Below are positions 7,222-13,288 of a stretch of DNA of 17,487 nucleotides, in pieces (positions within the stretch are counted from its first letter, which is position 1; every line of letters begins with the position of its first letter). The stretch lies in the NCBI GenBank assembly GCA_947629285.1, contig CANRDA010000013.1, positions 1 through 17,487 on the forward strand. Reading direction: 5' to 3'. The notes under the pieces are model-generated. The model was not told the origin of the DNA. It ran no database searches and saw nothing but the letters and a program-made list of their open reading frames with translations. This DNA is from an uncultured Bacilli bacterium (GTDB lineage: Bacteria; Bacillota_I; Bacilli_A; RF39; UBA660). The translations under genes were made by a program, and so were the position numbers.

Positions 7222-8145
7222 TTAGAATATATCACAAGAATTATATCCAAATCCCATTATATCTAAAACAAATTCTATTATCAAAGGTATTATGAATACT
7301 AAAGCTGCAGCAATTAACCTTTTTATAAATCTTCCCTGAGCTTTTTTCATTTCATCATCTTTTGAAGCTGCGATTGCTTTAATAAAATCTATTATTCCAA
7401 GTAATATTACAATTGCTGGCAATATATATTTCATCCATCTCATTATATTACTTATAAAAGCTAATAATTTATCTGAGAAACCACAAGAGCTTGTTCCATA
7501 ATTTTCTATACCTGCATTTATCTTAGATGTTTTAATAACATCATCTATTGCAAAGCATTCCTTCATACATTTTTCTTCATCAGTATTTCCGTGTGTATAA
7601 CTAGACACTATATTTTTACAATAGTTTTTTAATGTATCTTCACTGCTATTTACATCACTAATTTTTTTTGATTTACAGACAGCATCTTCACATGCTGAAT
7701 ATTCATCAATTGCATTTTGAAAATTTAATTTTAATTTACCCGTCTGTGGACAAGATTTATTAAATGTATCCCTTTCACCTATATAAGGAATAGCATCTAT
7801 TGTACCACCCGACCAAAAACTATAAGAACAATCTGAATCTGATTCTGTCGAACAAAATTTAATTGAATCTCCTTCATCAGCATGACTAATCTTATCTACT
7901 ATCAAATAATCTGGACATAAACCCATATGAATATCATCGGTAATATTATATTTTTCAAGGTCATTTTTATTATAACCATAACCATTTCCTAAACTAACTA
8001 AACTTGCTTTCCCTGTTTCTTCATCATAATTTATAGTTATTTCATAATTATCATTTTTATACTCACATTCATAAGCTCTTACCGATACTGCACCTATAAA
8101 TAACAAAGCAATAAAACTTAACAACATTAATGTTTTCTTGTACAT
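7222..8145 (-). CDS. Secreted cysteine-rich protein with VirB2/TrbC-like C-terminal hairpin
   Basis: A 307-residue protein. It has an N-terminal signal peptide (1-24, SVRA before YEC) and an ectodomain (25-225) with 11 of its 12 cysteines (residues 27, 77, 98, 106, 132, 152, 157, 176, 193, 197, 221). Two hydrophobic helices (about 228-256 and 274-298) follow, separated by a short charged loop, SKDDEMKKAQGRFIKR. A two-helix hairpin with a basic loop is the plan of VirB2/TrbC pilins and of small T4SS membrane proteins in Bacillota. The last residues, YNSCDIF, hold the twelfth cysteine. The ATG at 8145 is chosen over the upstream one at 8160 because GGTGAT precedes it and it starts the signal peptide. 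The T4SS ATPase genes are 2 to 9 kb upstream on the same strand. A T4SS role is inferred; the ectodomain is unrecognised. Confidence 0.7.
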   Translation of the reverse strand: MYKKTLMLLSFIALLFIGAVSVRAYECEYKNDNYEITINYDEETGKASLVSLGNGYGYNKNDLEKYNITDDIHMGLCPDYLIVDKISHADEGDSIKFCSTESDSDCSYSFWSGGTIDAIPYIGERDTFNKSCPQTGKLKLNFQNAIDEYSACEDAVCKSKKISDVNSSEDTLKNYCKNIVSSYTHGNTDEEKCMKECFAIDDVIKTSKINAGIENYGTSSCGFSDKLLAFISNIMRWMKYILPAIVILLGIIDFIKAIAASKDDEMKKAQGRFIKRLIAAALVFIIPLIIEFVLDIMGFGYNSCDIF

Positions 8146-8169
8146 ATATATCACCATCACTATAATAAT

Positions 8170-8199
8170 ATTATAACCTATTTATATTAATATTTTCAA
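8170..8199 (-). promoter_or_regulatory. Promoter of the pilin-like gene
   Basis: On the minus strand TTGAAA (8199-8194), 18 bases, then TATAAT (8175-8170). The boxes and spacing are identical to those of the rnr promoter. The distance to the ATG at 8145 allows a leader of about 18 bases that carries GTGATGGTGAT. It lies just after the stop of the DUF2238-like gene. Confidence 0.55.
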
Positions 8200-8204
8200 T
8201 ATCT

Positions 8205-8795
8205 TCACACCATTTTTTCAAATTTTTTTATTAATAAGTTATTCTTAGATGTGTGTTCAAAATAATAACAAACAGATACAAGTATCGCACCTAAAAATGC
8301 TACTATAATATCTCCCATTGTATCTGACACACCAGTTTCTAATACTTTTTGTGGATCTACATTTAAGTAATAACTAGATAAATATTCAAATATTTCCCAG
8401 CAAGCAGCTATTGCTAAAGAAAATGATATCATAAATAATATATTATAAAATAAACTATTATTCTTCTTATTTTTTACTATTATATAAATTGCTATAAAAG
8501 TAGTTAGTATACCAGAGGCAAAATGTGTAAATTTATCAAACCAATAAATGCTATTATAAAGTTCACAAATAGCCCCTAAGAAATGTGCCATAAAAATAAA
8601 TAATACGTATACAAATTTCAATCCATCATTTATTTTTATTTTAAATATTTTTTCTAATATATAAACACCTGTTATAGTTATTAAAATTGTAACATCTTTT
8701 AAAATCAAACCTATTTCATTATCTCTTGTTATAACAAAATATAAACTTACTATTATTGCAGTTAATATTAATAATATATTAGTTTTCTTTAACAT
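8205..8795 (-). CDS. DUF2238/YjdF-like (VanZ-like) integral membrane protein
   Basis: A 196-residue protein with about six hydrophobic helices (near 6-21, 29-47, 60-78, 91-107, 117-137 and 158-177). Conserved polar signatures sit at helix ends: YWFDKFTHFASG (84-95), CWEIFEYL (132-139) and GVSDTMGDIIVAFLGA (155-170). The D-K-x-x-H, W-E-x-x-E and D-T-x-x-D pattern is typical of DUF2238/YjdF proteins and related VanZ-like membrane families. No biochemical function is firmly known for this group. The start is supported by AGGAGA 4-5 bases upstream. It overlaps the 3' end of rmuC by 17 bases, so the two are translationally coupled. The C-terminus is basic and cytosolic. Confidence 0.75.
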   Translation of the reverse strand: MLKKTNILLILTAIIVSLYFVITRDNEIGLILKDVTILITITGVYILEKIFKIKINDGLKFVYVLFIFMAHFLGAICELYNSIYWFDKFTHFASGILTTFIAIYIIVKNKKNNSLFYNILFMISFSLAIAACWEIFEYLSSYYLNVDPQKVLETGVSDTMGDIIVAFLGAILVSVCYYFEHTSKNNLLIKKFEKMV

Positions 8796-9846
8796 CTATC
8801 TCTCCTATTTCTACTTGATTGATACTATCAAATCTTTTAGTAATCTTTTCAGTCGTTGTATGTATATCTTTTACATCTTTACTTACTGTTTCAATACTTC
8901 TATATAGTTTATCCCATCTATCTTTATATCTTTTAAATTCATCATCTAAAAGTCTAAGTTCATTATGAATAACCTTTGCATATTTATCTCTTTCTATATT
9001 TTTTAGTATTACTTGAATTGTGGTTAATGTACTTATAAGAGTTGTAGGACTTGTTATCCAAATTCTTTTCTTATATGCATATTCTAATAATTCAGTATGA
9101 TAAGCATTAACTTCTGCAAATATAGCTTCAGCTGGTAAAAAGAGTATTGCTTGATTACTAGTAACACCAGGTATTATATATTTACTGCTTATAGCATCTA
9201 TATGCTTTTTCATATCAATTTTAAAAAGTTTCTCAGCTTGATTCCTTACCTCTTTACTATTATTTTTATCTACCATTATTTGATAGTGCTCTAAAGGAAA
9301 TTTTGAATCTATTGCGATTGTACCTAGAGGCTCAGGTGTAAATAAAACTGCATCAGCTATTGCTCCATTATTAAAAGTATATTGTAATTCATATATCTTA
9401 GTATTATTTATACCAAAAACATTTGATAAAATGTGCTCCAAATTTACTTCACCAAATATACCTCTAGTTTTCTTATCAGTCAATACACTTTGAAGAGATA
9501 CTATATCTCCTGACAATGTATCTATCTTCTTTTGAGCTTCATCTATTTTAGATAATCTCTCAAGAACATTAGTAAAAGTTTTATTGGTTTTTTCAAAATT
9601 TTCATCTAATCTTTCATTAACTTTATCATTTATTAATCTAAGCCTATTATCTAGTCTTTCAGTTTGGTTATTGAAATCATTTGTTATACTGCGTGTGAAA
9701 TCAGTTTTAAAATCCCCAATTTCTTTAATTAAACTTATTTCTAATTTATTTACTTTATCCTCTGTACCACTATTATTTTTTCTAAGTAGTATAACAATAA
9801 GTAAAATAAGTATTATAATTAATAAAATAAGTAAAACATATTCCAT
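8779..9846 (-). CDS. rmuC: DNA recombination protein RmuC
   Basis: A 355-residue RmuC-family protein. It has an N-terminal membrane anchor (4-22) and a long coiled-coil-like region (about 30-115). The RmuC domain (about 120-310) has TRGIFGEVNLEHIL (127-140), IADAVLF (163-169), IAIDSKFPLEHYQ (177-189), KHIDAISSKYI (214-224), ILFLPAEAIFAEV (234-246) and WITSPTTLISTLTTI (263-277). D165 with D180-x-K182 fits the PD-(D/E)XK fold predicted for the family. RmuC limits inversions and short-repeat rearrangements in E. coli; the mechanism is not settled. The ATG at 9846 has GGTGAT and an extended -10 promoter just upstream; a start at 9855 would overlap that ribosome site. A membrane-anchored DNA enzyme next to a T4SS-like cluster is suggestive, but RmuC is widespread. 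Confidence 0.93.
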   Translation of the reverse strand: MEYVLLILLIIILILLIVILLRKNNSGTEDKVNKLEISLIKEIGDFKTDFTRSITNDFNNQTERLDNRLRLINDKVNERLDENFEKTNKTFTNVLERLSKIDEAQKKIDTLSGDIVSLQSVLTDKKTRGIFGEVNLEHILSNVFGINNTKIYELQYTFNNGAIADAVLFTPEPLGTIAIDSKFPLEHYQIMVDKNNSKEVRNQAEKLFKIDMKKHIDAISSKYIIPGVTSNQAILFLPAEAIFAEVNAYHTELLEYAYKKRIWITSPTTLISTLTTIQVILKNIERDKYAKVIHNELRLLDDEFKRYKDRWDKLYRSIETVSKDVKDIHTTTEKITKRFDSINQVEIGEIDVKEN

Positions 9847-9862
9847 TACTATCACCTATATA

Positions 9863-9871
9863 ATTATAACA
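9863..9871 (-). promoter_or_regulatory. Extended -10 promoter of rmuC
   Basis: TGTTATAAT on the minus strand is a perfect extended -10 box (TG, one base, TATAAT), 7 bases ahead of the GGTGAT ribosome site. No convincing -35 box is seen 16-18 bases upstream, which extended -10 promoters tolerate. It lies directly after the rhodanese terminator. Confidence 0.55.
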
Positions 9872-9878
9872 TATTTTT

Positions 9879-9908
9879 AAAAAAATAAGATAAATAAATT
9901 ATCTTATT
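9879..9908 (-). terminator. Rho-independent terminator after the rhodanese gene
   Basis: On the minus strand AATAAGATAA (9908-9899) pairs perfectly with TTATCTTATT (9893-9884) across a 5-base loop and runs into seven T. The rhodanese stop codon (9906-9904) lies within the stem. It is AT-only except for one G-C pair, but length, loop and T-run are right. It separates the rhodanese and upstream T4SS operon from rmuC. Confidence 0.75.
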
Positions 9909-10191
9909 CATTTAATATCCATGACTCATATCCTCCTGTAACATTAACTACATTAAATCCATTACTTGAGAGTATTTGACATAGTTTTCTACTTTGTATA
10001 CCTTTTTGACAATATATATAATATTTTTCATGCTTATTCATATAAAAATCAGGCTTTATTAATAATTTTTCCATAGGTATATTAACTGCATTTTTTATAT
10101 GTCTATTATTATATTTTTCTATACTTCTTATATCGATTAAATTTATATAATCTAAATGTTTTAAATCTGATGCCTTAATACTTTCAAACAT
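9904..10191 (-). CDS. Small single-domain rhodanese (sulfurtransferase-like)
   Basis: A 95-residue single rhodanese domain. Signatures are INLIDIRSIEKYNNRHIKNAVNIP (16-39; D-x-R and H-I-x-x-A-x-N-I-P, the CH2A motif region), the active-site loop CQKGIQSR (61-68) with the persulfide-forming C61, and NVTGGYESW (83-91). The length is usual for single-domain rhodaneses, and the catalytic cysteine is intact, so sulfur transfer is plausible; the acceptor is unknown. No signal peptide is seen, so it is cytosolic. GGGTGG lies upstream of the ATG, inside one arm of a strong inverted repeat. The gene ends within a terminator. It lies downstream of the VirD4-like gene but has a promoter-like sequence of its own, so it may not belong functionally to the T4SS operon. 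Confidence 0.9.
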   Translation of the reverse strand: MFESIKASDLKHLDYINLIDIRSIEKYNNRHIKNAVNIPMEKLLIKPDFYMNKHEKYYIYCQKGIQSRKLCQILSSNGFNVVNVTGGYESWILNE

Positions 10192-10195
10192 AAAT

Positions 10196-10230
10196 AACCA
10201 CCCTACTACATTATATGATAAAGGGTGGTT
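10196..10230. repeat. 9-bp inverted repeat covering the rhodanese ribosome site
   Basis: AACCACCCT (10196-10204) and AGGGTGGTT (10222-10230) are perfect inverted arms with a 17-base loop, by far the most GC-rich stem in the intergenic regions. On the minus strand the downstream arm contains GGGTGG, the ribosome site of the rhodanese gene, so folding in a read-through transcript would hide it. On the plus strand the stem is followed by TTTTT and looks like a terminator, which could block antisense transcription. Confidence 0.65.
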
Positions 10231-10238
10231 TTTATAAA
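10210..10238 (-). promoter_or_regulatory. Promoter-like sequence for the rhodanese gene
   Basis: On the minus strand TTTATA (10238-10233), 17 bases, then TATAAT (10215-10210). It is embedded in the inverted repeat. Transcripts from here would start near 10203 and lack the upstream arm, leaving the ribosome site open. The -35 box is only a partial match. Confidence 0.4.
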
Positions 10239-10252
10239 GGTTAATAGTTTAA

Positions 10253-12283
10253 TTATTCATCTGAGAAAAAGTCATCAAAGAATTGGTCATCGGTTATTCC
10301 ATTAATTGGTTCAGGATTACTTTCTTTTGGTTCTTCATTTTTATTTACCTCACGGTTAGGCTTGTTTTCCTGTTCCAACTTAGCCTTTTCTTGACGCTCC
10401 TCTTCTTCTAATTCTGCAATTTTTGCATCTATTCTTTTTACTAAATCATCTACATTAAATCCATTCCCACCATCGTTTGATTTTTTTGGATTCATAAATG
10501 GATTAAATGCAGCATTCATTTCAAGTGGATTAGGAGTAGAATCACTATTTAACATATTATTTATTTTTTCTTCTCTTTTTTTATTCACAAAACTTTTTAA
10601 ATCAAATGTTTTAACTGGATTTTTTTCTCTATTTGGATATGATGCTTTAGGAAAATTATGACCCCAATTCATTTTAAAATTAGGAGTTAACTTTGTTTTA
10701 AATGGCATAGTTCTAAGTCTTAATATAATTGTTTCCCATTGACTAAGTCTTTGTAAGTCACTTACAGTAACAAGCGGTGTGGATGCTGTTTTATCTTTTT
10801 CTTTTGACTTAACCTCACCACACATTTTGCTTATTTCTTCAAGTGCAGATAACTCTGTGCTTATAAGATATACTATATTACCACAGTTACCCTTAATAGT
10901 TTCACCATTTTCCTTACCATAAACTTCATATAATTGAGCAAAGTTTTGTATTATAAAAGTAAATCTTATATTTCTTGAACGTGCAGCTGTTACCATAGTA
11001 GTAACGTCTTTTAAAGGTGGCATATTTGCAAACTCATCAAGTATAAAGTTTGTTCTATGAGGTAATTTTCCACCTGATTCTTGAGCAACTGAAATTAATG
11101 TTTCATAACACTGTTTCAAAAATATTGTAACAAGTGAATGATATGTTGTTTTTTCATCTTGTATAACTATAAAAACAGCTGTCTTTTTTTTACCTATATC
11201 ACGCATATCAAAATCATTATTAGAAAGCATCTCAGATAGATTAGCACGTGATGCGAATAATTGAATTTTTTGTTTAAAAACTGATAATATACTACCTTTA
11301 GTTTCAGAAGGTGCCATTAAAGTTGAAGACGCTTTAGTATATGCAGTTCCACCTGGGTCTTTATAACTAAAGTAATCTTTTATATATGTAGTATTAGCTA
11401 ACTTTTCCTCACCAACAGTAGTCATTAAACTTATACTATTTAAATTAATCTCATCAGTATTAGCATCTTCAAAAAGTGCACAAGCAAGACCAGCGAAATA
11501 ATCTGCAGAAGTATTTTCCCAAAATGGGTCTTGACCTTTTGCACTTGGGTCATGAAGAATATTTGCAGCAAGGTCTTCTAATAACTCAACAGATTTATCT
11601 ATATTTCCATCCTTGTATAACGAATATGGCAAATACATCGGATTCCATGCATTACCCTGTTGTGGGTCACGGAAATTTAAAAGTACTATATTATATCCTA
11701 AGCTTTTTAAATAATTAGCTGTATTTTCATAAATTTCACCTTTAGGGTCAGTTATTATCATAGATTCATCGTGTTTTGCAAGTAAATTAACCATTGGAAG
11801 AACAGTCGTTTGAGTTTTTCCAGCTCCAGTAGAACCTATTACTATATTGTGATATCCACCATTATCTACCCATACTTTTTTTGGAGTCATTTTAAGTGGT
11901 ATACCAGCTGCATCAGCTTTTGCAGCTAATGGGTCTACTGCTTTAACGTCTAAACCTTTTTCTATTTCTTTATCTTTTGCCCATCTAGCATAATTTTTTT
12001 CTTTTTTTTGACCTATAGATAATCCAATACCTGTAGAATCTTCTTTTTCTATAAATACTGATTTAACCCCTGCAAAAGCGGCTGCTAATCCTGCTAAGAA
12101 AAACAGTATAGTAGCAGCTATATTTTTATAACTAAATCCTATAAAGAAATTAATTGTAAATGGTTCCTCATTTATAAAAGCAGACACATTAGCAACAGCT
12201 AAAGCAACAATTATTAACCATAATACAGCAAACATGCAAAATATTAACACATCTTTTGCATCAGCTCTAAATCTTAATCTCAT
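10253..12283 (-). CDS. virD4: VirD4/TraG-family type IV coupling ATPase
   Basis: A 676-residue type IV coupling protein. Two N-terminal membrane helices (about 11-34 and 52-74) precede a cytosolic ATPase domain. The Walker A motif is GSTGAGKT (150-157), followed by ITDPKGEIY (177-185). LLNFRDPQQGNAWNP (201-215) is typical of the TraG/VirD4 group. Walker B is FILDEFANMPPL (413-424), and a RSRNIRFTFIIQNFAQLYEVYG sensor-like region lies at 435-456. The C-terminus (about 560-676) is polar, with a charged coiled stretch near 610-645 and a strikingly acidic end, DDQFFDDFFSDE. These proteins bring DNA-protein or protein substrates to the T4SS channel. GGTGAT precedes the ATG, and the gene starts 4 bases after the previous stop. 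It is full length; what it transports cannot be read from the sequence. Confidence 0.93.
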   Translation of the reverse strand: MRLRFRADAKDVLIFCMFAVLWLIIVALAVANVSAFINEEPFTINFFIGFSYKNIAATILFFLAGLAAAFAGVKSVFIEKEDSTGIGLSIGQKKEKNYARWAKDKEIEKGLDVKAVDPLAAKADAAGIPLKMTPKKVWVDNGGYHNIVIGSTGAGKTQTTVLPMVNLLAKHDESMIITDPKGEIYENTANYLKSLGYNIVLLNFRDPQQGNAWNPMYLPYSLYKDGNIDKSVELLEDLAANILHDPSAKGQDPFWENTSADYFAGLACALFEDANTDEINLNSISLMTTVGEEKLANTTYIKDYFSYKDPGGTAYTKASSTLMAPSETKGSILSVFKQKIQLFASRANLSEMLSNNDFDMRDIGKKKTAVFIVIQDEKTTYHSLVTIFLKQCYETLISVAQESGGKLPHRTNFILDEFANMPPLKDVTTMVTAARSRNIRFTFIIQNFAQLYEVYGKENGETIKGNCGNIVYLISTELSALEEISKMCGEVKSKEKDKTASTPLVTVSDLQRLSQWETIILRLRTMPFKTKLTPNFKMNWGHNFPKASYPNREKNPVKTFDLKSFVNKKREEKINNMLNSDSTPNPLEMNAAFNPFMNPKKSNDGGNGFNVDDLVKRIDAKIAELEEEERQEKAKLEQENKPNREVNKNEEPKESNPEPINGITDDQFFDDFFSDE

Positions 12284-12287
12284 TTTA

Positions 12288-12761
12288 TCACCATATTTCT
12301 ACTGTATAATCATCTAAATAAACAGAATATTGCATTACACCTTTTGTTTTAAATGCGTAAAATCTATTATCTTTAGTATAAACACCAAAAATTTCATATC
12401 CATCACTATCATGCAAATAATATTTATCCATTACAGGAACTTGTAAATTTAAACTATTTACATAATTTTTAAATTCATCTAAACTACCAAATTTTTTATT
12501 TCTATATTCTTCATCAAGTAAATTATAAGCTACTTCAACATTTGTATACATAGTATCTATATATTCTTTTAAATAAATTTTCGCCATAGCTTCATCAGAT
12601 ATATATACAGGAATATATTCATTAACTTCATAATCTTTTAAATAATCGTTATATTTATTTGAACCATCGTTAAATATCTTATTTAACACAGTATAAATTA
12701 AAGCAAGTAATATAACCGATATAACTACTATAATTGCAGTCTTAATTGATTTACTCTTCAT
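12288..12761 (-). CDS. Small membrane-anchored NTF2-like protein (VirB8/TcpC-like), copy 2
   Basis: A 157-residue protein with one N-terminal helix (about 8-27) and an outside domain of about 125 residues. The pattern AKIYLKEYIDTMYTNVEVAYNLLDEEYRNKKFGSLDEFKNYVN suggests the helices of an NTF2-like fold, followed by beta strands (YYLHDSDGYEIFGVYT, YAFKTKGVMQYSVYLDDYTVEIW). Such TM-plus-NTF2 proteins are the VirB8/TcpC core subunits of T4SSs. The start at 12761 is chosen because GGTGATAAAA precedes it; the frame opens at 12773. It overlaps the previous gene by 11 bases, with the ribosome site inside that gene's coding sequence, so translation is coupled. Family assignment is by architecture and position rather than by a diagnostic motif. 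Confidence 0.65.
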   Translation of the reverse strand: MKSKSIKTAIIVVISVILLALIYTVLNKIFNDGSNKYNDYLKDYEVNEYIPVYISDEAMAKIYLKEYIDTMYTNVEVAYNLLDEEYRNKKFGSLDEFKNYVNSLNLQVPVMDKYYLHDSDGYEIFGVYTKDNRFYAFKTKGVMQYSVYLDDYTVEIW

Positions 12762-13272
12762 TTTTATCACCATTTATAAATAATTCACCAGAATAAGGTT
12801 CTATTGAAAATATTCCTTTATCTCTATTTATATATACTATAAAGTACATTGGATAAGATACTTTATCTCTAACCTCAAAATCTTCATATAAATTATCTTC
12901 AATAACAACACCATAAACATAGTATTTAATAATATTTTTAGATATCTCTTCATAATACATTTTCTTAGAAGCAAATGAAGAATTTGCTGGTATATCATTA
13001 AATAAACTAACTACATTACTTTCATTAATATTATTTTTTTTAGCATAGCTTGGATTTATTAAAAGCAGTAAATTCTTACTATCTTTATTTGAAATATAAG
13101 TTATAGTTCTATAAAGACACGAATTAACAGTATAAAAATTACTATAATTTGTTACAATATTAATTCTGTTTTCATCTTTTTTATCATTATTAGAAAATAT
13201 ATATGTCAAAACAACTACTAATATAGTTACAATAACTAAAATAATTGCAAATAACTTAGTTCTATCTTTCAT
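12751..13272 (-). CDS. Small membrane-anchored NTF2-like protein (VirB8/TcpC-like), copy 1
   Basis: A 173-residue protein with an N-terminal membrane helix (about 7-26) and an outside domain. The pattern NFYTVNSCLYRTITYISNKDSKNLLLLINPSYAKKN looks like the helical part of an NTF2-like fold. The strands YEEISKNIIKYYVYGVVIED and SYPMYFIVYINRDKGIFSIEPY follow. The plan matches the gene downstream, although the sequences are clearly different. The start at 13272 is preferred to the in-frame ATG at 13278, because AGGAG sits 6 bases ahead of the former and directly abuts the latter. It lies 16 bases after the hydrolase stop and overlaps the next gene by 11 bases. A VirB8-like role in the T4SS envelope core is inferred. 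Confidence 0.6.
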   Translation of the reverse strand: MKDRTKLFAIILVIVTILVVVLTYIFSNNDKKDENRINIVTNYSNFYTVNSCLYRTITYISNKDSKNLLLLINPSYAKKNNINESNVVSLFNDIPANSSFASKKMYYEEISKNIIKYYVYGVVIEDNLYEDFEVRDKVSYPMYFIVYINRDKGIFSIEPYSGELFINGDKNEE

Positions 13273-13288
13273 AAACATCTCCTAACTC

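Noticed and set aside
10196..10235. Hairpin before the rhodanese as an ordinary terminator of the virD4 operon
   Set aside because: In the minus direction the stem is followed by ATTTATG rather than a T-run. The good T-run is on the plus strand, where no gene needs it. The hairpin is therefore listed as an inverted repeat with possible control of translation.
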